Shown piece by piece: positions 24,571 to 33,753 of a DNA stretch of 64,000 bases. The stretch's first letter is position 1, and each line of letters starts with the position of its first letter. The stretch comes from Hymenobacter swuensis DY53 (GTDB lineage Bacteria > Bacteroidota > Bacteroidia > Cytophagales > Hymenobacteraceae), in NCBI RefSeq assembly GCF_000576555.1, contig NZ_CP007145.1, forward strand, positions 2,604,001 to 2,668,000, given 5' to 3'. Both the position numbers and the translations under genes were made by a program. The notes below the pieces were generated by a model. It had not been told where the DNA came from. It made no database searches and saw nothing but the letters and a program-made list of their open reading frames with translations.

Positions 24571-27500
24571 ATGTTTTCTATTTTCATCAGACGGCCGGTT
24601 TTGTCGCTGGTTATTTCGCTGTTTATCACCCTGCTGGGCGTGGGGGCGCTGTTTACGCTGCCCGTCACGCAGTTCCCCGACATCGTGCCGCCCTCCGTGA
24701 CGGTGCGGGCCAAGTACAACGGGGCCAACGCCGAGGTATCGGCCAAGGCAGTGGCCACGCCGCTGGAACGAGCCATCAACGGGGTGCCGGGCATGACCTA
24801 CATGAACACCGTAACCACCAACAATGGCACCACCCTGGTGGAGGTGTTTTTCGAGGTGGGCACCGACCCCGACCTGGCCGCCGTAGCCGTGCAGAACCGC
24901 GTGACGACGGTGCTGGATGAGTTGCCCCAGGAGGTTATCAAGGCCGGCGTGGTGACGGAAAAGGAAGTGAACAGCATGCTGCTGTACCTGAACATCGTCA
25001 GCGACGACCCCACGGCCGACGAGCAGTTCATCTACAACTTCGCCGACATCAACATTCTGCAGGAGCTCAAGCGCATTAAGGGCGTGGGCCTGGCCGAAAT
25101 CCAGGGCAACCGCGAGTACGCCATGCGCGTGTGGCTCAAGCCCGACCGGATGCTGGCTTACCGCGTGGGCGCCGACGAGATTGTGGAGGCCATCCAGACC
25201 CAGAGCGTGGAGGCAGCCCCCGGCCGTACCGGCGAAAGCTCGGGCCGCTCGGCCCAGGTGCTGCAATACGTGCTCCGTTATACCGGCAAGCTCTTCGAGC
25301 CCGAGCAGTACCGCAACATCGTGATTCGGGCCGAGGCCGACGGTTCGGTGCTGCGCCTCAAGGACGTGGCCGACGTGGAATTTGGGGTGCAGACCTACCG
25401 GATGCTGTCCAAGAGCAACGGCCAGCCCTCGGCCGCCATCCTGCTTAAGCAGCTGCCCGGCTCCAACGCCTCCGACGTTATTGCGCAGGTGAAGGCGCGC
25501 ATGGCCGAGCTGAAAGCCACCAACTTCCCGCCCGGCATGACCTACAACATCAGCTACGACGTGTCGCGCTTCCTCGACGCGAGTATTCACGAGGTGGTGC
25601 GCACCTTGTTTGAGGCGTTTTTGCTGGTCTTCGTGATTGTGTACCTGTTTTTGCAGGACTGGCGCTCCACCCTGATTCCGGCGCTGGCCGTGCCGGTGGC
25701 CCTCATCGGCACCTTGTTTTTCATGCAGCTGCTGGGCTTCAGCATCAATTTGCTCACGCTGTTTGCGTTAGTGCTGGCCATCGGCATTGTGGTCGATAAC
25801 GCCATTGTGGTGGTGGAAGCCGTGCACGCCAAGATGCACGAGAAGCACCTTTCCGCTATGGACGCCACGCTGGAAGCCATGGGCGAAATCAGCGGGGCCA
25901 TTGTGGCCATCACGCTGGTGATGTCGGCGGTGTTTATTCCGGTGTCGTTTATGAGCGGGCCGGTGGGCGTGTTCTACCGCCAGTTTTCGCTCACGCTGGC
26001 CATTTCCATCGTCATTTCGGGCTTGAACGCCCTCACGCTGACGCCGGCGTTGTGCGCCCTGCTGCTCAAGGAGCCCACGCCCGACGCCGAGCGCACCGGC
26101 CTGCTGGGCCGCTTCTTCGCCGGCTTCAACAGCCGCTACGAGCGGTTTGCCGACGGCTACCAGCGCCTGGTGCGCGTGGTGGCCAGCCGCCGGCTGGTGA
26201 CGGTGGCGCTGCTGCTGTTCTTCTTCGCGGCCACCTGGGGCGTTAATTCGGTGCTGCCCACTGGCTTCATTCCGAGCGAAGACCAGGGCATGGTATACAT
26301 CAACGTGACCTCGCCGCCCGGCGCCACCATGGAGCGCACCCAGCAGGTATTGCAGGAAGTGCAGCGCGTGGCCCAGACCCTGAAGCCGGTGGAATCGGTA
26401 TCGACGCTGGCCGGCTACTCGCTCATGAACGACGTGTCGGGGGCCAGCTACGGCATGGGCATGATCAACCTGAAAAGCTGGGACGAGCGCAAAGAATCCG
26501 TAACCGAACTGATGGCCCAGCTGCGCGCCAAAACCCGGCACATCACCGGGGCGCAGGTGCAGTTTTTTACCCCGCCCACCGTGCCCGGCTTCGGTAACGC
26601 CGGCGGCTTCGATTTGCGGGTGCTGGACCGCACCGGCCGCGGCGACCTGCGCCGCACCGACGAGGTGACGGACCGCTTCATCAAGGCCCTCAACAACACG
26701 CCGGCCATCGAAAACACCTTTTCCGGCTTCGACCCCACCTTTCCGCAGTACCTCATCCACCTGGATGCCGACCTGGCCGCCAAGAAGGGCGTGACCGTGG
26801 CTAGCGCCATGGGCACCCTGCAAACCCTGATGGGCGCCAACTACGCCGCCAGCTTCATCCGCTTCGGGCAGATGTATAAGGTGATGGTGCAGGCCCTGCC
26901 CGGCTACCGCACCAAGCCCGAGGATCTGTTGAAGCTCTACGTGAAAAACAACCGGGGCGAGATGGTGCCCTACTCCACGTTCGTGCGGCTGGAGCGGGTG
27001 TACGGCCCCGAGCAGTTCACGCGCTACAACATGTACACCTCGGCCACCCTCAACGGCGACACCGCCCCCGGCTACTCGTCGGGCGACGCCATCAAGACCA
27101 TTGAGGCCGTGGCGGCCAAGGAGCTGCCGCGCGGCTACACCTTCGAGTGGAGCGGCATGACCCGGGAGCAGATTATCTCGGGCAACCAGGCGCTCTACGT
27201 GTTCGGTATCGTGCTGGTGTTCGTGTATCTGCTGCTGGCGGCCCAGTACGAGAGTTTTCTGCTACCCCTGCCGGTGCTGCTGAGTTTGCCCACCGGTATC
27301 TTCGGCGCGTTTCTGGCCCTCAAGCTGCTGGGGCTGGAAAATAACATCTACGCCCAGGTTTCCCTGGTGATGCTCATCGGCTTGCTGGGCAAAAACGCCA
27401 TTCTTATCATCGAATTCGCGGTGCAGCGGCAGCAGGAAGGCCTGTCGGTGCTGGACGCGGCTGTGGAGGGCGCCCGCTCGCGCCTGCGCCCTATCCTGAT

Positions 27501-27750
27501 GACCTCCTTCGCCTTCGTGGCCGGGTTGATTCCGCTGTGCATTGCCACCGGCGCGGGCGCCATGGGCAACCGCAGCATTGGTACAGCGGCGGCGGGCGGC
27601 ATGCTCATCGGCACCTTGTTCGGGGTGGTGCTGATTCCGGGCCTCTACGTGCTGTTTGCGCGCGACAAAAAGCCGGCTCAGCCGGTCGCCGAGCCCGCCG
27701 TGCACCCCGTTCCCGCCGCCCACGCTGAGCCCGCCCACGCGGCCGCCTAA
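24571..27750 (+). CDS. RND efflux pump, HAE1 (AcrB) type
   Basis: This 1059-residue inner-membrane pump starts MFSIFIRRPVLSLVISLFIT and has twelve predicted spans with two large periplasmic loops. The TM4 proton-relay motif is AIGIVVDNAIVVVEAVHAKM, and GKNAILIIEFA lies in TM10. Its length and the GTLFFMQLLGFSINLLTLF segment match the HAE1 drug-efflux branch rather than the CusA heavy-metal branch; I see no CusA Met-pair signature, though I did not align. It starts 36 bases after the adaptor and ends 9 bases before the outer-membrane factor, so the three form one operon. Confidence 0.97.
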   Translation: MFSIFIRRPVLSLVISLFITLLGVGALFTLPVTQFPDIVPPSVTVRAKYNGANAEVSAKAVATPLERAINGVPGMTYMNTVTTNNGTTLVEVFFEVGTDPDLAAVAVQNRVTTVLDELPQEVIKAGVVTEKEVNSMLLYLNIVSDDPTADEQFIYNFADINILQELKRIKGVGLAEIQGNREYAMRVWLKPDRMLAYRVGADEIVEAIQTQSVEAAPGRTGESSGRSAQVLQYVLRYTGKLFEPEQYRNIVIRAEADGSVLRLKDVADVEFGVQTYRMLSKSNGQPSAAILLKQLPGSNASDVIAQVKARMAELKATNFPPGMTYNISYDVSRFLDASIHEVVRTLFEAFLLVFVIVYLFLQDWRSTLIPALAVPVALIGTLFFMQLLGFSINLLTLFALVLAIGIVVDNAIVVVEAVHAKMHEKHLSAMDATLEAMGEISGAIVAITLVMSAVFIPVSFMSGPVGVFYRQFSLTLAISIVISGLNALTLTPALCALLLKEPTPDAERTGLLGRFFAGFNSRYERFADGYQRLVRVVASRRLVTVALLLFFFAATWGVNSVLPTGFIPSEDQGMVYINVTSPPGATMERTQQVLQEVQRVAQTLKPVESVSTLAGYSLMNDVSGASYGMGMINLKSWDERKESVTELMAQLRAKTRHITGAQVQFFTPPTVPGFGNAGGFDLRVLDRTGRGDLRRTDEVTDRFIKALNNTPAIENTFSGFDPTFPQYLIHLDADLAAKKGVTVASAMGTLQTLMGANYAASFIRFGQMYKVMVQALPGYRTKPEDLLKLYVKNNRGEMVPYSTFVRLERVYGPEQFTRYNMYTSATLNGDTAPGYSSGDAIKTIEAVAAKELPRGYTFEWSGMTREQIISGNQALYVFGIVLVFVYLLLAAQYESFLLPLPVLLSLPTGIFGAFLALKLLGLENNIYAQVSLVMLIGLLGKNAILIIEFAVQRQQEGLSVLDAAVEGARSRLRPILMTSFAFVAGLIPLCIATGAGAMGNRSIGTAAAGGMLIGTLFGVVLIPGLYVLFARDKKPAQPVAEPAVHPVPAAHAEPAHAAA

Positions 27751-27759
27751 TCCTGCTCT

Positions 27760-29283
27760 ATGACTCTGTTTCGCCCCTCACTTGCCGGCCTGTTTTCCAA
27801 AAGAGACAAGAAATCAGCACTAGGCAACCGGCCTTTCAAGCGCCTGTTCGGACTGCTCACCTTAGCGGCCCTGGGCAGCTGTCAGACCATGCAGCCGGTG
27901 CTCACGCCCCGCGCCACGGCCGTGCCGGCTACCTTCGGCACGGCAGGCGCTGCGGGAGCAACCGACTCCGCGTCCATTGCCGCCCAGCCCTGGCAGCAGT
28001 TCTTTGCGGATCCTAACCTGATCGGGCTGCTTGATACGGCCCTGCGCGCCAACCCCGACTTACTGATTGCCGTGCAGCGGGTGGAAGTGGCCCGCGCCAG
28101 CGTGCAGGCGGCCCGGGGGGCACTGCTGCCCGCCGTCAACGGCGTGGCCGCCGCCAGCGCCGACCGGTTTGCCACCCTCAGCGGCACCGGCTACAACGCC
28201 ACCAACGACGGCCGCCAGCTGCCCACGGTGGCTCCCGACTACTTCCTGGGGCTGCGCAGCGCCTGGGAAATCGACCTATGGGGCAAGCTGCGCAGCCGTC
28301 GCCGGGCGGCCGTCGCCCAAATGCTGGCCACCGAGCAGGGCCGCCGGCTGGTGCAAACCGCGCTGGTAGCCCAGGTGGCCCGCCTGTATTACGAGCTGCT
28401 GACGCTGGACAGCCAGCTGGACGTGCTGGGCAAAAACGAGCGGCTGCAAAACCGCGCCTTGGAAATCGTGAAGCTCCAGAAGCTGGGCGGCCGGGCCACC
28501 GAGCTGGCCGTGCAGCAGTTCACGGCCCAGTTGCTGCGCACCCGCAGCGGCGAGGTAGAGGTGCAGCAGCGCATTCTGGCCACCGAAAACCAGATGAACC
28601 GCCTGCTGGGTCGCTACCCGCAGCCCATTGCGCGGGGCCTGCCCATTCAGCAGCAGCCCCTGCCCGCCGTGCTCACCACCGGGCTGCCGGCCGAGCTGCT
28701 GCTGCGCCGCCCCGACGTGCAGCAGGCCGAGCTGGCGCTGCTGGCCACCAAGGCCGACGTAGCCGCCGCCCGGGCCGCCTTCCTGCCCTCGTTCACCCTG
28801 TCGCCGTACGTGGGGCTGAACGCCTACAAGGCCTCGTTGCTGCTGAGCACGCCCGGTTCGCTGGCCTACGGGCTGCTGGCCGGCGTGTCGGCCCCGCTCT
28901 TCAACCGCAACGTGCTACGGGCCGAGTACACCCAGTCGGCGGCCCGGCAGCGCATTGCCTACTTCGAGTACCAGCGCAGCATCCAGACCGGGTTTGAGGA
29001 GGTGACCACCAGCCTGCGCGGGGCCCAGAACTACCAGCGCGTGTACGCTTTGCAGCAGCAGGAAGTAGCGGCCCTGACCAAGGCCGTGGACATTTCCAAC
29101 GACCTCTACACGGCCAGCTACGCCACCTACCTGGAAGTAATTACGGCCCAGCGCAGCGCCCTGGAAGCCGAGCTGAACCTGACTACCACCCGTCGCGAGC
29201 AGTTCCTGCAGCTCATCGACCTGTACCGCGCCCTGGGCGGCGGGGCCCCGGTAACGGCAGCAGACCCGGCGGCTGTGCGCTGA
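27760..29283 (+). CDS. RND outer-membrane channel (TolC/NodT type)
   Basis: This 507-residue outer-membrane factor completes the tripartite pump. After an N-terminal basic region, LGSCQ gives a lipobox Cys near residue 41. The OEP repeats follow in duplicate (WQQFFADPNLIGLLDTAL, LRSAWEIDLWGKLRSRRRAA, LLLRRPDVQQAELALLATKA). The NodT lipoprotein subfamily fits. An internal start nearer the lipobox is possible. The operon ends with the strong terminator at 29307-29337. Confidence 0.93.
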   Translation: MTLFRPSLAGLFSKRDKKSALGNRPFKRLFGLLTLAALGSCQTMQPVLTPRATAVPATFGTAGAAGATDSASIAAQPWQQFFADPNLIGLLDTALRANPDLLIAVQRVEVARASVQAARGALLPAVNGVAAASADRFATLSGTGYNATNDGRQLPTVAPDYFLGLRSAWEIDLWGKLRSRRRAAVAQMLATEQGRRLVQTALVAQVARLYYELLTLDSQLDVLGKNERLQNRALEIVKLQKLGGRATELAVQQFTAQLLRTRSGEVEVQQRILATENQMNRLLGRYPQPIARGLPIQQQPLPAVLTTGLPAELLLRRPDVQQAELALLATKADVAAARAAFLPSFTLSPYVGLNAYKASLLLSTPGSLAYGLLAGVSAPLFNRNVLRAEYTQSAARQRIAYFEYQRSIQTGFEEVTTSLRGAQNYQRVYALQQQEVAALTKAVDISNDLYTASYATYLEVITAQRSALEAELNLTTTRREQFLQLIDLYRALGGGAPVTAADPAAVR

Positions 29284-29306
29284 TGCTCTGCACTGGATCA
29301 ATACTG

Positions 29307-29337
29307 AAAGAGCCCCGCCAACTGGCGGGGCTCTTTT
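29307..29337 (+). terminator. Terminator of the RND operon
   Basis: AAAGAGCCCCGCCA and TGGCGGGGCTCTTT form a near-perfect stem with a tiny loop, followed by a short T run. It sits 24 bases past the last operon gene. Confidence 0.9.
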
Positions 29338-29429
29338 GCCTTATACCGAAAAATACTACGCCTCAGCGGCTGGCGCGGCAGCCCCGCGCGCAACCAACGC
29401 GCCAACGGTAACGAGGCAGCCACCCTTCA

Positions 29430-31862
29430 TTACAATTCCCCGCAGTCGTCCGAGCCGATGGGGGCGCCGTCGGGCATGGGGAGGGCGGGCGCGGGCTGGA
29501 ACTTCTCGGGGGCTTCCTCGAACTGCCGGATGGTGCGCAACCCCAGCAAAGCGGTGGCACGGCGGTTTTCGTCGCGGGCTTTCTGGTCTTTTTCCAGCTG
29601 CTGCTTCAGCTCCTCCACTTTCAGCGCGGTTACGGCCTGCACGCCCGCCGGGGCCTGCGGGGCGGCGGCCAACGCCAGCAGCTGGTGCAGCGTGCGCATC
29701 TGCACGAGCCGCTGCAGCTCGCCGGTATAGCCGGTTTCGGGCTTGCTGCCCCAGGTCTGGGCCAGCAGCTTATCGAGCACGGCGCGCAGGCCGGGCTGCT
29801 CGGAGTGGCGGGCGTGGTATTCCTCCAGGCGGGCCGCCCGCTGCGGGCTCAGCAGAAATTCCAGCGTGGTAGCCGCCGCCGATTCGGCCGCGCCGAGGGC
29901 GTCGAAGGTGAGGCCGGTGCGGGCGGGGAAGGTTTCGCGGGAGCGGCCGTAGTTCACGGGGCGGGGCGGAATCTTGGCCAGCAGCTCCTCCGGCAGCGCC
30001 AGCTCCCGGGGCGAAATCGTGCGCAGCAGCGCGTCGAAGGCCTTCCATTGCTCCGCGGGCGTCACGAATTGCGTAACGGTCTGGCCGTCGCCCTTCAGGG
30101 CGTAGGTGTAGTAGAGGCCGCCGAGCTGCTTGGCCGCCGCCTCCACCTGGTAGCGCTGCAGCAGGTACATGGGCACCAGCACTTCCTCCAGCAGGGCCAT
30201 GGGCTGGCCGGGAGCCAGGGCTTTTTCGCTGAAGCGGCTGAGCAGCTGCCGGCGCACGTCCATGAGGCGGTTGAGCTCGTCGGCGGCGTTGGGGCCGTCG
30301 TCCCAGAGGTGGGCCGTGGGGTGCGCGCCCCCGGCCGCGCGGGCGTCGGCGTCGGAAATGAACACGTAGCCCTCGGCCAGCGTCTGCTGCATAATAGCTT
30401 GCAGGGCCGCCTTTTCATCGGCTTGGGGGCCGAAATCCTGGTAGCCGTAGAGGATGGCGCGCTTGTCCCAGCTGCCAATGCCGGCGGCGTAGGCCTCGCT
30501 CAAATCGATGCTGCCATCGGCCCGCATCTTGATGCGCGGCATGGGGTAGTCCATCACCGACGACCGTTCGCGGGTGCTGGCCGAGTAGTTGTGGTAGAGG
30601 CCCAGGGTGTGGCCCACCTCGTGGGCGGCCAGCTGGCGCAGGCGCGCCACGGCCATCTGCAGCATCTCGGGGCGCGGGGGCTGGCCGTCCTCGTAGGGTT
30701 GGAGCAGGCCCTCGGCAATCAGGAAATCCTGGCGCACCCGCAATGAGCCCAGCGACACTTGTCCCTTGATGATTTCGCCGGTGCGCGGGTCCGTGATGCT
30801 GGCCCCGTACGACCAGCCCCGGGTGGAACGGTGCACCCACTGGATGAGGTTGTAGCGGATGTCCATCGGGTCGGCGTCCTCGGGCAGCAGCTTCACCTGA
30901 AACGCGTTGCGGTAGCCGGCGGCTTCAAACGCCTGGTTCCACCACGCAGCACCTTCCATAAGAGCCGAGCGCACGGGCTCGGGCGCGCCCCGGTCCAGGT
31001 AGTACACCAGCGGCTCCACGGCCTCGCTCTGGGCCGCCGTAGGGTCTTTTTTGAAGAGCCGATGGCGCACCAGCTGCCGCTGCATGATGGGCTGGTCGAT
31101 GGGCGTGGCGTAATCCATGAACTCGTTGGCGTAGTAACCGGCGCGCGGATCGAACGCGCGGGGCCGGTACTGGTCGTCGGGGAGTTGAATGAAGGAGTGG
31201 TGCATATGCACCGTCACGGCGTTGGGGTCAGGCGTCACGGACCGGATTTCGCGGCCCTTGGCCTTGCCGATGAGCGTGATGACGGCCTCAAACTCCGAGT
31301 TCTGCGGGAAGGCTTTGGTGTTGGGCAGAAACACCGCCGAGCGGCTTTCCTCGGCCTTGTAGCTTCCCTGTTTGAGGTCTTCGAGCCGGTCGCCGATCTG
31401 GTGCGAATCGCGCAGTAGGAAGGGCGTGAGGTCTACCAGCACCCGGTTGCCTTCCTCAGCTTCGGCCTTGAACCCCCAGATAACCGACTGCGCAAACGCC
31501 TGCTCCACCGATTTGCGCTCGTCGGGGTTCTGGCTCACGGCGCGGTAGTCGTAGTTGGGCTGGAGCAGCAGAATCTTGGGGCCGCTTCGCACGAACTTCA
31601 CGATGCGCTGCTGCCCGATCTGGCCCCGGTCGAGGCCCAAATCGTTGGAGCCCACGCCGTGGGGCAGGCTGCTCACGTAGAGGATTTCCTGGTCGAGCTT
31701 ATCGATTTCCAGTAGAATCCGGCCGCCCTTCTCATCCCAGTAGAAGGGAAAGAATCCGGCGAATTTGCGGAACCCCCGGGTTTTCTCAGCCAGCGTCTGG
31801 GCCGAGGCGAACGAGGCGCTGAGCAACAGGGCACCCAGCAGCAGGCAGTAGAGTTTCTTCAC
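29430..31862 (-). CDS. Zinc-dependent metalloprotease, DUF5117 group
   Basis: This 810-residue secreted protein has a signal peptide (KKLYCLLLGALLLSASFASA). The DUF5118/DUF5117 region follows (about residues 20-330). A metzincin-type zinc site HEVGHTLGLYHN (about residue 425) and a Met-turn SSVMDYP come next, then the DUF4953-type C-terminal part. The motif HExxHxxGxxH is complete, so catalytic activity is likely. The substrate is unknown. I chose GTG at 31860-31862 because it begins exactly at the signal peptide and a promoter-like element lies just before it; an upstream ATG would add 25 residues unlike a leader. It faces the DUF1810 gene divergently. Confidence 0.92.
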   Translation of the reverse strand: MKKLYCLLLGALLLSASFASAQTLAEKTRGFRKFAGFFPFYWDEKGGRILLEIDKLDQEILYVSSLPHGVGSNDLGLDRGQIGQQRIVKFVRSGPKILLLQPNYDYRAVSQNPDERKSVEQAFAQSVIWGFKAEAEEGNRVLVDLTPFLLRDSHQIGDRLEDLKQGSYKAEESRSAVFLPNTKAFPQNSEFEAVITLIGKAKGREIRSVTPDPNAVTVHMHHSFIQLPDDQYRPRAFDPRAGYYANEFMDYATPIDQPIMQRQLVRHRLFKKDPTAAQSEAVEPLVYYLDRGAPEPVRSALMEGAAWWNQAFEAAGYRNAFQVKLLPEDADPMDIRYNLIQWVHRSTRGWSYGASITDPRTGEIIKGQVSLGSLRVRQDFLIAEGLLQPYEDGQPPRPEMLQMAVARLRQLAAHEVGHTLGLYHNYSASTRERSSVMDYPMPRIKMRADGSIDLSEAYAAGIGSWDKRAILYGYQDFGPQADEKAALQAIMQQTLAEGYVFISDADARAAGGAHPTAHLWDDGPNAADELNRLMDVRRQLLSRFSEKALAPGQPMALLEEVLVPMYLLQRYQVEAAAKQLGGLYYTYALKGDGQTVTQFVTPAEQWKAFDALLRTISPRELALPEELLAKIPPRPVNYGRSRETFPARTGLTFDALGAAESAAATTLEFLLSPQRAARLEEYHARHSEQPGLRAVLDKLLAQTWGSKPETGYTGELQRLVQMRTLHQLLALAAAPQAPAGVQAVTALKVEELKQQLEKDQKARDENRRATALLGLRTIRQFEEAPEKFQPAPALPMPDGAPIGSDDCGEL

Positions 31863-31865
31863 GCA

Positions 31866-31893
31866 GAAATATAGGCTATGTAGTGCGCCGTAA
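31866..31893 (-). promoter_or_regulatory. Promoter-like element just before a GTG start
   Basis: On the minus strand TTA (31891-31893) is followed after exactly 17 bases by TATATTTC (31866-31873), close to TTG-N17-TAnnTTTG. The GTG start is three bases further on, as in the element at 9009-9036. Confidence 0.4.
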
Positions 31894-31990
31894 GGTAAAA
31901 ACGGAAGTTGGTTATCAAACACTGGTGCAACCAGCATCTACCCGACGGCACTTGCCGTTACCTGACTTTCCCTACTTCATCTGCCTCACC

Positions 31991-32422
31991 ATGCCGCAAA
32001 AACTCGACCTCCAACGCTTCCTCGACGCCCAGCAGCGCGACTATGCCACGGCCCTAGACGAAATCAGGGCCGGCCGCAAGCGCACTCACTGGATGTGGTA
32101 TGTATTCCCCCAGATGCAGGGCCTGGGCTACAGCGAAACGGCCCGGTTCTATGCCATTCAGAACCGGCAGGAGGCCGAGGCGTATTTGAAACACCCGGTG
32201 CTGGGCCCGCACCTGCGGGAAATCAGTGCGGCCCTGCTGACGCTGGAAAGTACCGACGCTACCCGCATCATGGGTAGCCCCGATGACCTGAAGCTCCGCT
32301 CCAGCATGACGCTGTTTGCCGCCCTGGAAGGTGCCGACCCGGTTTTTCAGCGGGTGCTGGATAAATTTTTCGGCGGCGAGCCGGACGAGAAAACGCGGCA
32401 GATTCTGCGGCAGAATCCGTAG
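31991..32422 (+). CDS. DUF1810-family protein
   Basis: This 143-residue cytoplasmic protein reads LQRFLDAQQRDYATALDEI, then GRKRTHWMWYVFPQMQGLGY. The second segment is the hallmark of DUF1810. Function is not established; the family has been linked to NAD- or ADP-ribose-related domains by genome context only. The ATG at 31991 is the start of conserved sequence. It is divergent from the metalloprotease and followed by a family A repeat. Confidence 0.9.
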   Translation: MPQKLDLQRFLDAQQRDYATALDEIRAGRKRTHWMWYVFPQMQGLGYSETARFYAIQNRQEAEAYLKHPVLGPHLREISAALLTLESTDATRIMGSPDDLKLRSSMTLFAALEGADPVFQRVLDKFFGGEPDEKTRQILRQNP

Positions 32423-32442
32423 CGGCCAGCACCGCAATAGTA

Positions 32443-32524
32443 CCTGTCATTCTGAGCGCAGCAAGGAATCTGAGTTACTCATTTGAGGCTGATCCAGATT
32501 CCTCGCTGTGCTCGGAATGACAGG
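32443..32524. repeat. Family A inverted repeat
   Basis: CCTGTCATTCTGAGCGCAGC at the left pairs with GCTGTGCTCGGAATGACAGG at the right, with AGGAATCTG and CAGATTCCT inner arms. It lies between two convergent genes and could end both transcripts. Confidence 0.85.
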
Positions 32525-32525
32525 T

Positions 32526-33518
32526 TTAGGACTTCAGCACGTTTTCAATCTGCCCCAGCTCCTCGGGGCTGAACTGCAGGTTATCCAGGCAGCGGAGCGA
32601 ATCGGTGAGCTGCTCGGGCTTGCTGGCTCCGATGAGCACGGACGTTACCCGCTCGTCACGCAGAATCCAGCTCAGGGCCATTTGGGCCAAGCTTTGGTTG
32701 CGCTGCTGTGCCAAGTCGTTGAGCTGGCGGATTTGGCTGAGACGCTCGTCGGTGAGCTGGTTTTCGGTGAGAAAACCCACGCCTTTGGCCACCCGCGAAT
32801 CGTCGGGGATGCCGTGCAGGTATTTGTTGGTGAGCAGGCCCTGGGCCAGCGGCGAAAACGGAATACAGCCCACGCCTTCCTGGCCCAGCAGGTCCAGCAA
32901 ACCATTTTCCGGGCCGCGCTCAAACATCGAGTATTTGGGCTGGTGAATCAGGCAGGGCGTGCCCAGCGCCCGTAGGATGCGGATGGCCTCGGCGGCCTCT
33001 CGGGGCGCGTAGTTGCTGATGCCAACGTACAGGGCCTTGCCCTGGCGCACCACGTGGTCGAGGGCGCTCATGGTTTCTTCCAGGGGCGTGTCGGGGTCGG
33101 GGCGGTGCGAGTAGAAGATGTCCACGTAGTCCAGCTTCATCCGGCGCAGGCTCTGGTTCAGACTCGAAATCAGGTATTTGCGTGAGCCCCACTCGCCGTA
33201 GGGTCCCTCCCACATGTGGTAGCCGGCCTTGGTGGAAATGACTAGCTCGTCGCGGTAGCCGCGGAAATCCTCTTTCAGGATGCGGCCGAAGTTGGTTTCG
33301 GCCGAGCCGGGGGGTGGGCCGTAGTTGTTGGCCAGATCGAAGTGCGTAACGCCCGAGTCGAAGGCGCGGTGCAGGATAGCGCGGAAGTTCTGGAGCACGT
33401 CCACGTCACCGAAGTTGTGCCAGAGGCCGAGCGAGACGGCCGGCAGTTTCAGGCCGCTGCGGCCGCAGCGGCGGTAAGGCATGTCGGCGTAGCGGCCGGG
33501 GCTGGGTTGGTAGGGCAT
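32526..33518 (-). CDS. yghZ: YghZ-type aldo/keto reductase
   Basis: This 330-residue protein follows the Escherichia coli YghZ (L-glyceraldehyde 3-phosphate reductase, AKR14) pattern closely. The matching segments are MPYRRCGRSGLKLPAVSLGL, WHNFGDVD, THFDLANNYGPPPGSAETNF, STKAGYHMWEGPYGEWGSRK and DYVDIFYSHRPDPDTPLEET. The Asp-Tyr-Lys-His catalytic tetrad is present (D and Y in FDLANNY, K in STKAG, H in YSHR). It should reduce toxic aldehydes with NADPH in the cytoplasm. The start ATG is at 33516-33518. A family A repeat lies on both sides of the gene. Confidence 0.93.
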   Translation of the reverse strand: MPYQPSPGRYADMPYRRCGRSGLKLPAVSLGLWHNFGDVDVLQNFRAILHRAFDSGVTHFDLANNYGPPPGSAETNFGRILKEDFRGYRDELVISTKAGYHMWEGPYGEWGSRKYLISSLNQSLRRMKLDYVDIFYSHRPDPDTPLEETMSALDHVVRQGKALYVGISNYAPREAAEAIRILRALGTPCLIHQPKYSMFERGPENGLLDLLGQEGVGCIPFSPLAQGLLTNKYLHGIPDDSRVAKGVGFLTENQLTDERLSQIRQLNDLAQQRNQSLAQMALSWILRDERVTSVLIGASKPEQLTDSLRCLDNLQFSPEELGQIENVLKS

Positions 33519-33634
33519 TGCGTGAGCGGAGTTGGTTGGATTGGGGGAGCAAGTACGCAGAAACCCGGAAAGTGTACGCGCCACTACCGCCGTTTTCGCG
33601 AAGGAACCAGTAGTATTACACCTAAGCATCCGCT

Positions 33635-33735
33635 TGTCATTCCGAGCTTGCCGAGGAATCTCGCGTGCTGACGTCAGTATTGCTACCACAACATCAGCAC
33701 GCGAGATTCCTCGGCAAGCTCAGAATGACGTTCTA
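33635..33735. repeat. Family A inverted repeat between divergent genes
   Basis: The left arm GTCATTCCGAGCTTGCCGAG and right arm CTCGGCAAGCTCAGAATGAC pair. The inner arms GAATCTCGCGTGCTGA and TCAGCACGCGAGATTC also pair. The repeat ends 19 bases before the AraC-type start codon, so it lies in its leader or promoter. Confidence 0.88.
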
Positions 33736-33753
33736 GTTCAACAGCCCGCCTCC

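Noticed and set aside
24556..25590. Long open frame opposite the RND pump gene
   Set aside because: It shows the same antisense effect in a high-GC coding region and no recognisable motif.
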